Below the pieces are notes generated by a model, which was not told the origin of the DNA, did no database searches, and saw nothing but the letters and a program-made list of their open reading frames with translations. Shown here one piece after another: positions 43,304 to 55,457 of a stretch of DNA of 64,000 bases (positions are counted from its first letter, which is position 1; every line of letters starts with the position of its first letter). This stretch comes from Hypholoma sublateritium FD-334 SS-4. Its lineage: Eukaryota; Basidiomycota; Agaricomycetes; Agaricales; Strophariaceae. A program made the translations under genes and the position numbers. Location: contig KN817519.1 in assembly GCA_000827495.1 (NCBI GenBank), positions 264,462-328,461 on the forward strand, given 5' to 3'.

Positions 43304-46300
43304 ATGTCTGTTCCTCATGAAATTCCTGACCTTCCCAGCTTGCCCCCGCTGGTTCTACCTCCCTTTCCCGAAGCAACGCTTACTCCTCTTCCTTCACCAG
43401 ACAAAATCCCTTCCCACCTACTGCGATCCCCTTCCCTATCTGTGGCGGATTCATTCTCAACGGCTTACACATCAGCTATTCCTGCAGACGGGCTTGAAGA
43501 GTTTAATATTCTTGGTTCGTCTTCATTGGCTCACCCTCAGAGTTTGCGCAAGTCCGCTTCCGTCGACTCGTTAGCTCAGTATGCCGAGGATGACTACAGG
43601 CCCGGTTCAGGCAGCCCATCCGCTGGGTCTAGTCGAAATCTCGTGTATGGGATAACAATTGATGACCAAACGGAGTCAAGCATACCGGCGTGGTCTTCTC
43701 GATCGCGGGGCCAGAGTTTGAGCTCAATCCAGCGCGACCACTCTGATGTGGATCGGTATGTTCCACTTAGCATGTCGAGAATAGAACGTTTTCGTCGACA
43801 ATCTTTGAAAAGTCCCGAGGTACCGACACCGTCTGTTCGGGCGGGCGATTTGACGCTCCCTGCCCGGACCAGCACGACGAACGCGCCAAGTTTCCATGAG
43901 TATGGCGACCTACCCTCGGTGTCATCCACATCTTCGCTTCAATCTTCCTCAAGACGAGGCAGTCCTTTTGTCACACACCCTGCAGGCCGATTACGCAGTG
44001 GTAGCTTGGGCTATAATTTACCTCCAAGGCGAACTGTACTAAATCCTCATATTCCCCTGGCTGTCAGTTTTCACTCCTATAGTACCTATAAAACTCAACT
44101 CACTTCCTTTCAGGCCCGACAATCTGCTTCTAACACCAAGTCCGACCTTGTTCTTCTCGTTATCGGCACCAAAGGCTGCGGTAAATCGACTGTAATAAAA
44201 AAAGGACTTTCAAGATTTGGCCTGGCTGTTGATTCCGATACCAGCTCATCAGAAACTTCTGGGGCGAGCAGAATACGCTGTGAGTAATCCTGTGCCGTTC
44301 CCAGAATAGACCGATGCTGAACAAACTTTTTATAGATTTGCGTCGCACAGGAAATATTCTACTGGATCAACAACCCGAATCTCCTGGTGGCACTCCCCAG
44401 GCGTTCGATGTCCTAGAAGTTGAAGCTCAGACCACCACTGACGGCCTTTTGAAGTGGCCCGAAGGTCTTCCCACAATTGACGGTGTTATAATCTGCTTTG
44501 ATTATTCCGACATGAATTCATGTCAACCTGTTGAAGGACTTCTAAGTCAGTACTGTCTTCGAAAAGCTCGCTTTTTCATTTTCATTTATTTTGTAGAGCA
44601 CTATAGGAGCACCACCATACCCATCATGGTTCTTGGATGTAAAACCGAGCTCAAGCATGAAGTAGATGCCCATGATGTGGTTAACATGCTCGGCAGGTAC
44701 GATACAGGTTTGATCGAGGTCTCCAACGCAAATGATGCCGGTAAAAAGAAAATGAAGAAGTCGTTTGACTATCTGATAAAGGCGATTCTACGCCAAAGAG
44801 GTTCATCGTGCCTATTGCTCCCTTAGCGCTCGGTTAACTAAAATTATATATATAGGTCCTAAACCCATCGTCGATAACCGCAATCCTGCCACTCCCAGTA
44901 TTCTCATTTCAGATAACTCTGCGCCTACCCCCACAACCACTTCCTCAATACCCTCCTTCAATAATTCTTCCTCTATGGCCACAAATGCCTCCGATACATC
45001 CGAACTATCCACTTCTCTCCCGACTACTACTGATTCTACGTCCCCAATATCGCCAGACGAATATCAATCGACAGGGGATCTCACGTATAGTACTGATGCA
45101 TCTCAAACGCATGGCGACACTCAAGAGTTCGATGTGCATGACTCCGATGACGCACAGCATAATGATTCCGCCGATAATTCTCCAAGCCTTCCGGATGATG
45201 TGGAGCCAACACCACGCGAATCAAAGAAAGTGAAAAAAGAACCGTCAGTACCCCTTTGCGTTGCTACTTGGGGATGAACGCGGCTCACTTACGGCCCTGT
45301 ACAGACGCCCATCGCAATGGGCAGATTTGGAGGAATTACTGGATAAACTTTTGTTTCTGGCAGTCAGCGGAGATGGTAAGCACGCGTCATGTTTTTCAAT
45401 CAAAGCATTGACAGATGAATATCTTCTAACAGATCCCACATTTGCAACGCACTTTCTGCTCACTTATAGAAGGTTTACCACTCCACGAAGTATTCTTCTT
45501 GCCATGCAGAAGCGGATGCGTCAATTGGATAACCCCAGTGGTGATCCTATGTTTGCTTGCTTCGCTCAAATGAGGTAAGGCCGGTGACTTCGTGGTTTTT
45601 CAAAAAATACTAAAGTTACTTCAGAATCTGTCACCTTCTTGAAACATGGATTCATGATTATGCTCATGACTTTGCAGTCAAAGGGACTGCAGGGGCACTC
45701 ACTGCACTGATTAAATCAATCATCTCCAAGACACATCTTTTGCATTACGGGTCTGAATTCTTGCCTTTTCTGGAACAACTTCCATCCCTCGTCGATGAAG
45801 ATACAGCATGGGCGAAAAAGGCTGACGTGTCAGATGTAGACAGCGACGATTACACTTTGGAAGAAGAAGAAGATCCAAGGACCGAAGAAGTCATAACTCC
45901 TGAGACTTCCAGCGTTGCAGGACCAAGTCATTCTCCTCAAATCGCATTTCATCCTCCAAGAGAGCGCACAGCCAGCTTCCCTCTTCCCAGAGCTCGGTTA
46001 TCAGTGTCGCAATCCAATGGAAACTACTCAACTCTTGCGGAGCAACAGTCCAGGCAATACATCAAAGAGCTCGTTAGGCTCGCAACAGATGTTATGAACA
46101 CCGACTCGGAGGAAATTGCACAGGAGATTACTCGACAAGGGGTAGAACTCTTCGATGCCATTAAGGTACCTGCAAATATATTTGTTCTGAATCATCGTCC
46201 TAATAACGTTGCCTAGCCTCGAGACTGGTTAAATTTCACATTCGTATCAAAGAAACTGCCCGATGAACCTATATCCGCTTTCAACGCGAAGTCTAGTCAA

Positions 46301-47092
46301 ATAGCAGATTGGTTTGTCGCCTGGCTTCCAATACTTTCCGGCCTAACCTTGTAATGCAGGGTCGTAACACTCATCTTATGTCATGAACGCCCGCGGAATC
46401 GAGCACGACAGATCGAAAAATTCATTGACATAGCAATGAAACTCAGAAACTTGAATAACTACTCAGCTCTGCGTGCATTTGTGGCTGGTATCAATAATGC
46501 GAATGATGATGCCACCATGGAAGTATTCAAAGCCAAATATCCTGATCACGCGAAAAACCTACGCTCATGGGATGTGCTCCTTCAACAAGTACGAGCACAT
46601 AGAGCATATCGACTGGCGTTGCGGAATTCAAAGGGTGCTTGCATCCCCGCGATGTGTGTTCCCTGTCTCCCTTTGCATATATCTTCTGATCATTCTGTAG
46701 GGAGGTCCACATTTCTGACTTGATAAAGGCTCATGAAGGCAACGGGGACACAAATCCTGCGTTCCCCTCGAAGATACATTGGGGAAAGTTCAACATGTTG
46801 GGAAGATTTGTGACGACGACGGTTCAATGTCAAAACCAATGCCGAAATTCGGACGACTATGATTTTCCGTCCCGTCCTTCGATAGCTGCGCTACTGGGAA
46901 GATGTCCATTGATGACAACTGAGGTGAGTAGCACCGTCATGCAATGCATGGATTTGCATCTGAACTATTCGTCATCCAGATGCAAAAGTCGCGACTTGCG
47001 TCACAAGATGATTACGAGGAAGTCCAACCAATCGTCCCAGTATCTCAACCGATCAATCTCACCGGTATGCGGAGGATATTTTTCTGGTAGTA
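43304..47092 (+). CDS. RasGEF-domain protein with an N-terminal P-loop GTPase-like domain
   Basis: Putative Ras-family guanine nucleotide exchange factor. It starts MSVPHEIPDLPSLPPLVLPP. About 250 Ser/Pro-rich residues precede a GTPase-like domain with P-loop VIGTKGCGKST, VIICFDYSD, and VLGCKTELKHEVDAHDVVNM; the DxxG motif is not evident and NKxD is replaced by CKTE. A second Ser/Thr-rich linker follows, then a RasGEF_N (REM) region (SLTALYRRPSQWADLEELLD, FATHFLLTYRRFTTPRSILL) and the CDC25 domain (PRDWLNFTFVSKKLPDEPIS, LNNYSALRAFVAGINNANDD, LIKAHEGNGDTNP). About 13 exons. The junction near 45200-45250 is uncertain (a 49-base intron ending gtcag fits). The 3' end near 47092 is the first stop after the last clear exon and may be wrong. 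Confidence 0.75.
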
Positions 47093-47751
47093 TTTTTCTT
47101 TCGCTCGATACGCCTGCATGGATTTTGCATCTGTTTCATACCACACTGCTATCATCATTTCGCTGCTCTCATGTAATGTTCCGCTATTTTTATTGTTGTG
47201 ACTATGAATTTTCGACTGCAGTTTCCTACAGCTATCCACTGAAATATTCACAGCCTGTCCTGGCATCTGAATATATGTATCTGACAGGCGTTCCTTGTAA
47301 TCTTATTTTTGTTCTCGTCACGTACTGAGTATCATTGCTTCTGTCAGATCAACTGTACTTAAACTTTGCGCCGAGACTCGAGGGCTGTACGCGGCGCGCG
47401 GGGTGTAAGTGCAACGACGGCAACGCGCGACGCGCGTCGCACGTTTACTGTCACGATCACGTGATGGTATAATCGATTCAATGAAACTCTCACTCTGCGC
47501 GGCTTCTTTTCTCCAGACTCCAACCATTTCTGATTTACAAGTCTGCACAATATTGTGCCCGGTATACAAAGACTCTGACTTCGTTGTTCACGAACATCGT
47601 CAGACGAACGTCAGCGAGGAGAATTATCCCTCCAATCCAAAACTGAAAACTCCTGGACCTGGCATAACATTACCATAACTTCTTCCTCCATCCAGATATC
47701 TCTGCGCGCCGAGCGTCGAGCCCTGAGAACCTATCGCTCTGGAGCATTCAA
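47093..47751. other. Intergenic region upstream of APC4
   Basis: About 660 bases. A GC-rich patch with overlapping GCGCGACGCGCGTCGC near 47425 and a CACGTG at 47458 could be transcription-factor sites for the downstream gene. No gene recognised. Confidence 0.35.
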
Positions 47752-50700
47752 ATGGCTACAAACTCATTCTCATCTTTGGCAAACGTTCATCTGAATCTAC
47801 CAGCACGCTTAGTCGCAAGCTCATGTTGTCCAGACAAAGATCTGATCGTTCTCTTTTCTCGGTTGGGTGGGACCGATAGAATGAGCTTATGGAGCTCCAA
47901 TCAAGGTAACCGAATATGGGAAGTCGATGTGGGAGGCGGGGACTGCCATGCCACTGGAATAGCGTGGAGTCCAGATGGTATATTCAATTGGCCGAGATGC
48001 GACCCAAAAACCTGTTCTGACGCAGACCACAGGACAAAGTATTGCAATTATGCAAGATCCACCTGCCGTGTCTCTGCACTCCCTTCAAGATGGACGACTA
48101 TTCCTTACCTTAACAACAGAAGCGGGCCGAATTTCAAGATCAGAAGAAAGTAAATCTCGTCTGACTGGAATATGGTGGTTTCGTCATGAAGTAAATTACC
48201 GGGCAAACAGCAACATTCCAGATATTTTCAAGAGAAATGATATCATCGTGAGTACTTGACTTGTCTTCGCACAGAATGATACCGTTGATCACCTCTAAGA
48301 CAGGATCCGTTCATTCAGTTCTAAAATTTCTTCCCCTCCTCGATAATCTCCAAGAAGATACAGATAAAGTGACGTGCGTATTTGCGGTCGTACAACTTAC
48401 AAAGCGAAGCAGGTCTAACGACTGCATGGAAGGGCTACTGACCTTTTTGCTTTCCAGGGCTCACATACCCTCAAAAGCCACAAAACCAGCATTCCTAATA
48501 TAATAGCTAAATGGCCAACCCTCACTTCAGATCTCGCAGCCGCTTCAATAAATGCGTCTTCTCGAGGGAAAACATCATTTGAAAATGCGAATCTCAATGA
48601 TATTGACCGTTCCAATCTCAACAGCGTTCTTCTGGTGGCGGATGACGCAGGGAGCCTCTTCACTTATCTTGATGGGACATATCCTCTGGGTGTCATCTCA
48701 ATTGGCGTAAACACGATGGTTAGCTGTATATTGAAACATCCTCAACGGCCTGTTTTCTTTGGGTCTCCACACGTCAAGCATGATGGAACCTCGCACACGA
48801 GCTTAAATCCTATCCGCATTGAAGTTCCACTACTTGCGCAACGAAAATCTCGTGATCTTGCCAAATTGTCGTCTACGGCTCGCGAATTGACATGGTATGT
48901 CATGCGAGTCGTAAAGGAAATGCGCAATTCCTGGTACGGGTCGGAAAGCAACACTGGTGCTCGAGATCTTGGTCCCAAATGGGTACAGATGTTTGAGGCA
49001 AAGCAGAAAGAGGATTTTGGAGGTGAGTCATCTTCTAACTACAGGCCCTGCCCAGTTCACATCCTGCCATTAGAGGAAGAAGTAAATCCTATATTAGACT
49101 TAACTTGTCTGCTGACTACTGGTCGTGCATCCGACTCACTGACCGATTTTCTTGGGAGTGGCGAACAAATGAGCGAAAGGGTATGTTATTTCCATAACGC
49201 AACTGCTGGTATTGACAATTTGCGCAGGGTATTCAAAAATGGGAGTCTACTGTCTCCGACGCTCTTATAAAGCTTCGTGACTCGGGGGAGAAACGTATTG
49301 CACCAGCTCTGCAGAGACTGCATCTAGTAATGGATGAGATTCTTGGATGGTCAAATTTGTAAAGTCTTCCGTCTCATGGGTCTAGAGAATTATGCTGAAA
49401 TTAGCTAAGGCCTCATTTTGCTCTATTTGAATTATCAGCCGATGCTATCAAGTCGTGTCTTGATCTTGCTAGCAATGGGATAATAATCGCAAATTGGATA
49501 TCAGCTGCTGCTCGGACGGAACTATCCCGGTTCCGAGAGTTCATCTCTTGGCTCCGATTTGGTGTGTCACTCCTTGTAGCAAAGCTAGAAAGCGCTAATA
49601 TTCATCCAGAGGTCAACAATGTGAACAATGCTGAGACGAATATCCCTCGTCATGACATGCTGGAAGTCAATAACTACTTTATGAGTGGCTTGACAAGCAG
49701 CTGTCTCGATAAATGGTTCGCCGGACCAACACCCCATTTCAAGCGTGCTGATTTGGGCATCTCGGAGTATAATCACGACACTCTGAAAGAGGCTTTGGAC
49801 ACTGCCTTTAAAATAGCGGAAGATCCTGCCCAGATGGCCTGGCAAACAGTTCGTATCCATCCAATCGCTGCCCTTATACGTCTAATGAAATGTAATAGAC
49901 TGCTCCGAGGCGGGATATAAGTAATCTGGATAGAAACATTGAAGTGTTAAGCCTAGATCTTGCCAGTTGCTGTGAACGAGTCTTTCATCACGCGGCTGGC
50001 GCTACTTCTCGGTCTGCAGTTGTTTCATTTGATCCTATGCTACCCAGAGACGCGAAATCGGAGAGGATTCCTTCGTCCGAAGGTTCCACCACTTTCCCTT
50101 TCCGAGAACGGGCCGTTTTGAACGAGGTAAATACTAGTTAATTAACTGTCCGAAAAGTAATTGAAAAGAAAACAGGACGGCGATTTTGTGCAGCATCTAG
50201 CTGTCCATTTGCCTGCGATCAGCAGCAGCACATGTAAATAACGTTTTTCGATGGTTTTGTTGCACTTTACTGACAATTCATAAGTGCTAATTGCCAAACT
50301 TCGTTTTAGAGTGGGAATGCCTGAGGCGCCGTCTGAAATTGGCATTGCGCTTCTCGAATGCTATCTCCCCGAGGAAGAAGACGAAGCGGCGAGAAGTAAT
50401 CTTTCCCTACTAGATGCCGATTTCTTCGACGATGAATGTGTCGTAATTGTTTACCGGCTGCAGGAAAGAGAGAGTGAGTCGAATGGAAGGTTCTTTGCCC
50501 CTGGGTTGATCTTAATAAACAAGCGAAACAAGCCTTTATAGCTACACTCAACTATAAAGATATAGGGTATCAAAATTTGCTGGACGACGGCTTCGCAAGG
50601 GCGTCTGCTCGCCAAGATTTGATGCAGGATGCGCTGGATTTGTGGAAGAATGGGCAGGTAGTGTATCGACGCTCTGCGGCCAGAGCGGTGCTGACCGCCG

Positions 50701-50907
50701 TTTTAGATTTTTGTGGTGCAAAATGCTATCAGTCGGCGGAGAGCATTGGGTGGATGCAAAACCGGAGGCGTTTCGCTGGCCATGAATGGGCGAGTCGGAC
50801 GACGCGTGGTCGGCGTGGTCGACAGTGCAGGGACTACGTTGGAGACATTTGATATGGAAGGGGACGCAGAGGATATGGAAGTTACGGATGATACAAGGGC
50901 AGGATGA
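47752..50907 (+). CDS. APC4: Anaphase-promoting complex subunit 4 (APC4/Lid1-like)
   Basis: Scaffold subunit of the APC/C ubiquitin ligase controlling mitotic exit. It starts MATNSFSSLANVHLNLPARL. The N-terminal WD40-like part has DKDLIVLFSRLGGTDRMSLW, GNRIWEVDVGGGDCHATGIA, WSPDG and, after an intron, QSIAIMQDPPAVSLHSLQDG. The central four-helix part shows LTCLLTTGRASDSLTDFLGS, GEQMSERGIQKWESTV and AAARTELSRFREFISWLRFG. The C-terminal exons include DDECVVIVYRLQERE, YQNLLDDGFA and VSLAMNGRVGRRVVGVVDSA, ending in an acidic DMEGDAEDMEVTDDTRAG. Many introns; I did not resolve every junction between 48240 and 50600. Domain order and these blocks match APC4. Confidence 0.75.
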
Positions 50908-51256
50908 TATTTCGGACCGTGCGCGGACGGGATTCATAGGACTGGTCTGCATCCGACGTTGCCCCTTCTAACTGGATATGGCAATAGAAACATGTTGGAA
51001 CGGATATTGCGGTGAGAATACGGACACAAGTAGATATTGTTTACCGGCGTCTGTGGCGCCCACTTTTAATGGCAGTCGAATGGAGATAACAAACTGGTGG
51101 GATTCGAGAGCGCCGCACAGGCCAAACTTAAATGTGCAACATCGGCTAAGAGAACGACTTAAAGGGCCGCGGACCCTCTCCTCGTGCCAATGATTCGAAT
51201 TCTTTTTCCGGCGCATTTCAACCAGAACGCAGTCCGCTCCTCCTCTCCCCCCAACA
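50908..51256. other. Intergenic region upstream of the bZIP gene
   Basis: About 350 bases holding the APC4 3' flank and the promoter of the bZIP gene. No gene seen. Confidence 0.4.
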
Positions 51257-52692
51257 ATGTCGGACGTCGTCCTCAGGAAGAAGAAGAACGCAGACGCTCA
51301 GGCCGCCTTTCGAGCCCGCCGCGCCAATTACATCGCAACGCTTGAAGAGACAGGTACTTGTCCTCGCATCACTCCTTGCCCCATCCAGCTCACATCGGCA
51401 CAGTCACAACCCTCGAGTCCGTTGTCATCCAGCTCCAGGAATCGTGTCGCGAGTCGCGCCACGAGGCGGCCGACCTCCGCCAGGAGAACCTTCGTCTGCG
51501 CTTCGAGCAGCGCGAACGCGAAAAACAGTGGCAGACCTTTGTCCACGCCCGGAAAACAGACACCGATGATCTTCCGCCGCCGCCGCTCTCGTCGCCTTTT
51601 TTGGGCCATATACAGCCAAACGCCCTCTCGCCGACCATCCTGGGACCGCACGCATATCCGAGCGGACTCGCATATAGGGGCGATTCCGTGGTTTGCCAGA
51701 CCCCGTACCCATCTTCTAGTAGCTCCGGCAGCAACTTCACAAGTCAGCCCTCGAGTATTCCTTTTGAAGGCTCTTCAGACGGTACTTCAGGATCAACAAT
51801 CCACCGCTCTGGGCGTTACGCACCGTACACATACCCAGTACACGGCGCAAACAGGGGCCATCGTTACGGGCTCTCCAACGGAGAACCGGTGCCGTCTTCC
51901 CACTCTCAATCACCGTCGTATGTCGCGTCCCCCTCGCTCACATCGTCAGACATGTCGGTGTATTCCGCCCGATTTTCAGGCGGCGAGGAGCAGAAAGCAG
52001 CGCTGAACTCTGTCCTGGACAGCGCGCCCTATGTGTTCCCGAATGGCGATCGATTTCACCAGACCATCGGGGACAGCGTTCCAAACTCGCGCTCTATTTC
52101 GCCAATGACTACTTCCACCCCGAATTCGTCGACATCAATGTCCCTGACGTCATCTTTTCCGTACACCTTTCCCGAGTCCTCGACAGGCCAGGACCGCTCA
52201 GATTTTGATTACCGACGCCATTCTCTTCCACACTGTCCAGAGGTCACTCTGCATGGCGGCACAGCTGATATCTCTCACACGGGGCAGACGCCTGATGCTT
52301 TACGTTACGCAATGAGGCGGCGAACCGACGCCGGAGCAGACCATCAGCAAATCATGTCGCCAAACGAAAATGGCTCGCAAGGCAGCAGCGACGGGGATCA
52401 GCCTTTCAACGGCACGCGTCCCGAGCCCCGCCGCCATACCATTTCTTCCCATTCGGGATCCCCCTCACCTGGCCCCGCGCCCATATCATGCACCGTCGCG
52501 GTGATCAAAGCGCAGGCTTTTGGCGCGCTTCGTAGGACACGCGCTAAAACAAAGAAGACGTCCGAGGGTGCGGCGCGAGTTACCAAGGGCGTGCTAGAAT
52601 CCAGAGGCATCGGTATCGATGGCTCAGGACTTGAAGCCCAACCTAACCGACCGCTGGTGGAAAACGATTACGACCACAAAGAAGCACTCTAA
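51257..52692 (+). CDS. bZIP (AP-1/Pap1-like) transcription factor
   Basis: Two exons, 51257-51353 and 51404-52692. The very N-terminus carries the basic region RKKKNADAQAAFRARR, matching the fungal N-x-x-A-Q-x-A-F-R pattern of Yap1/Pap1-type factors, followed across the intron by a leucine-zipper coiled coil (TVTTLESVVIQLQESCRESR, ADLRQENLRLRFEQREREKQ). The rest, about 370 residues, is Ser/Pro-rich and probably disordered, ending with basic stretches (RRTRAKTKKTSEGAARVTKG). I see no clustered cysteines of the Yap1 redox type, so it may not be an oxidative-stress regulator. The basic region begins only seven residues after the start. Confidence 0.82.
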
Positions 52693-52970
52693 TCTAACGA
52701 AATCTTTTGTCTATTGGAACCACTCCTGGAGGACCTTGTATCTATAGCCCGGTCATTCCTGGCCTTGGGCAGACCCATCTAATGTAGGCATCTCGTACAT
52801 CCCACCGTTTAAACCTTTGTATTCTATTGCCCCGCTGTACTATACCCACACCTCTTGTTAAATTGCTGTCCATCATGCACGTTGTATATATCACTCGCTT
52901 CTCTAGGATTATCATGCTATTTACTGCTTTGACATTATAAAAAGTACATTCATATACATAAAATGCAAAA

Positions 52971-54123
52971 CTAGTTGACCTTTGGGATAGCTACATCCCA
53001 CGGCCCTCGGATGACGCTGAATATGGGGATACGAGTCAAGCAGGTGTAGACCACAGAAAAGACCAATACACACTTTTTATATCGTTGCGCCCATATTAGA
53101 ATACCAGGAGCTATTAAGGTTATAAAAAGGAGGATGGTGATGTACAGCCACATAACAGTGCTAGAAAGATCGGACACCAACGACACCGCCAACGTGGACA
53201 GCACAAGTGTGATCGCGGACCACCAAAAAATCGGGCATGACTGAGGGACTCTAATGAGCAGGGGGATACGCGAAGGGACAACGGGTACTTGCCTGTAATC
53301 TATGACGCAGCATGGGGAACAACGCAAAAGCCTGGATGGAAAAAAGCATAAGCGCGAAGACCGAGACGTCTGTCGTGAGACGAGACGCTAAAACGACCGA
53401 CGCAGAAACTGCCGCATTCATGGATAATACTGAGGAAAGCCTGCAACACATTCAGTTGAGTAACTCCGCGTAGAAAAGATTAGATCACACCCTTCATGCG
53501 TGCCCTTTGAACCCGTCGCAGTATAATCAGCGAGGAGCGCATTGAGGATAAAAAGTACGGCAGAAAGTGCCCAAATAGAATCAGAGGAGGTCGCGGCAGT
53601 CAAGGTCCGCAAAACCGGGGAAAGAGACATGAGTACAAGAAACATCATAATGGATGGCTTCAGTGTCTTCAAATCTGCATAAAAAAAGAAATAAATAGAT
53701 GCCGTTACCCCGCGCAGCCTATGGAAGCACCCACGATTGGAATAATTGTTTGCATCGTTGTCTGTCCGGCCCAGCACGGTCCAGGACAGGTACCCAGCAA
53801 AGAAGCACAGCACAGAAACGCAGACGAGGGAACGAGGATCCAAAGTGCCTTCTTTTAGACGCACAAAGACAGCGAGAAAGATAAAGGTGACGGCGAGGTG
53901 CTGGGTGATTGAGCAAGACAAGATAACGAGAGGCCAATAGGTGTATGGCCGATAATTGGCTGTCAATATAATTTAGGACATCCTACGGGGGACATGTACA
54001 ACACCTACGATTCGTTTGCAACGATGCAAGGAACAATTTTCGGGGGACATAATTGTCAGGGTATGTGTGCTGTTTCCAGAGCACCTTTTCCCAGTGTTCT
54101 GATTCGTGGGTCTCCTGGACCAT
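52971..54123 (-). CDS. GPI2: GPI-GlcNAc transferase subunit C (PIG-C/Gpi2)
   Basis: Subunit of the ER complex that starts GPI-anchor synthesis by adding GlcNAc to phosphatidylinositol. It starts MVQETHESEHWEKVLWKQ at 54123. Conserved blocks follow: HTYPDNYVPRKLFLASLQTN, then after an intron PNYRPYTYWPLVILSCSITQ, LSPVLRTLTAATSSDSIWAL, ALLADYTATGSKG, SLNAA-like LSMNAAVSASVVLASRLTTD, FALMLFSIQAFALFPMLRH, and the C-terminal IRGPWDVAIPKVN. Multiple membrane helices as expected. At least five exons. This gene logically serves the GPI-type surface proteins also seen in the window. Confidence 0.88.
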
Positions 54124-54768
54124 TAACGAGAGTCCAGATAATTTCCTGCGTGTCGTCGCGCCCGCTATTCGCAAGCGATGATATCTATCGATGGTATCTG
54201 CGCGGAGGGAATAAACAAGGATGACAGTGGCGCGCCAGTTAAGCAGCAGGGAGTTGACAAAAGGAGAGTAGTTGGCTTTGTTACTTTCGAAAACACAACT
54301 CTTGCACTAGCGCCACGCTGCGCCGGTTCCTGGCCGCGTTTTGTGATCGCCGACTGTCATGGTCAGGTCTATATCTTATCACCCGCCCTTTCCTAATCAT
54401 GAAACAACTCATTTTCGGACTTTTCTACTGTTAATGCTCCCATAAAACGAGGCTTATGAGGGTCTCTGTCAGTCTCTGTCCCAGGCAACATTCTTCCGAC
54501 TCGGATCGAATTTCCGACGACGCGATTCTCGAAAAAAATTGCGCTTATCTCCAGCCGTTGCACGCACCACACTGCACTCTGCACGGTGTTGTGGAACGTG
54601 GACTGAACGAGGCAAATGCGTCCATTTATAGGGATATTCGCAAAGAAAACAATATACATCTAGAAATTCACGCAGACGGGTGGCACCCAAGTTGTGGGAG
54701 AAGATCTAGCTGATATACAAGGTCCGCCCAGCAGCCTCTGTTTAATATGGTGATCTGATAGATGGGCT
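54124..54768. other. Intergenic region of about 640 bases
   Basis: Short open frames on both strands but none with recognisable protein features. Confidence 0.4.
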
Positions 54769-55181
54769 TTAATCCCACTGTACACCCAAAACAATTCAGT
54801 TTATTTAGAGACGGTAGCCAATAAATTGAATACAACGCTGCGTACCACAAGCTGCGCAGGCTCAGCCTGCGCTTGCGTTCCAGGCTTCGCGCTATTCTGT
54901 TTCGCCAGTTGGCTCGCCAATTTACCCTGCTTGGGATTACCGGTATTGGTCCCTCTTGCTTGCGCCTGAAAAGATTCTAGAAGTCGTTCACAATCGTGAT
55001 GGGAATTGCCTACCGCCTTCAACCGACGTTCTGCAGCTTCCGCCGCAGCCGCGCGGGGATCTGTGCGTTGAGAAGATGCGCCGGGTCGGTTTGAAGCTGG
55101 TGCATTCGAATTGACGGGACCTGAACCAAGCACAGTATGCCCCCCCTCTAACGTTGAAGATTTCGAACAAAGAGAACCCAT
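54769..55181 (-). CDS. Small dually acylated protein, SVIP-like
   Basis: Starts MGSLCSKSSTLEGGHTVLGS: Gly2 fits N-myristoylation and Cys5 palmitoylation, so the protein is probably membrane-tethered in the cytosol. A conserved helix DPRAAAAEAAERRLKA resembles the VCP/p97-interacting motif of SVIP. Two introns are likely: a 48-base in-frame intron (GTAGGC...TTTTCAG) after RRLKA, joining to AQARGTNTGNPKQGKLASQL, and 54778-54845 before a last exon of nine bases encoding WD and the stop, giving the C-terminus QLVWD. Without these introns the protein would have unlike-family insertions. About 95 residues. The link to p97/ER-associated degradation is inferred. Confidence 0.6.
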
Positions 55182-55457
55182 TGGTACGGAATCATCAGAG
55201 CGCGCATGTTAGGGACGCTCTTGGCTATCTGCGCAGACAGACACCATGTGACGAACAATAATTATGTTCACCGCAGCATAATTGTTTCGTGATGTTCCGC
55301 TCAACGTTTAAAACAAATTATTCGCAAAGCCAGCATGTTGGAAGCACGGGGCTTTCAAACTTACGACTATTAAAAAGGCGAAGAATATTTATTATTGTTT
55401 AATTGATCTCTAGTATTACAGCTGTAGCGGACGAGGCACACAGCACTTTCTGATGAC

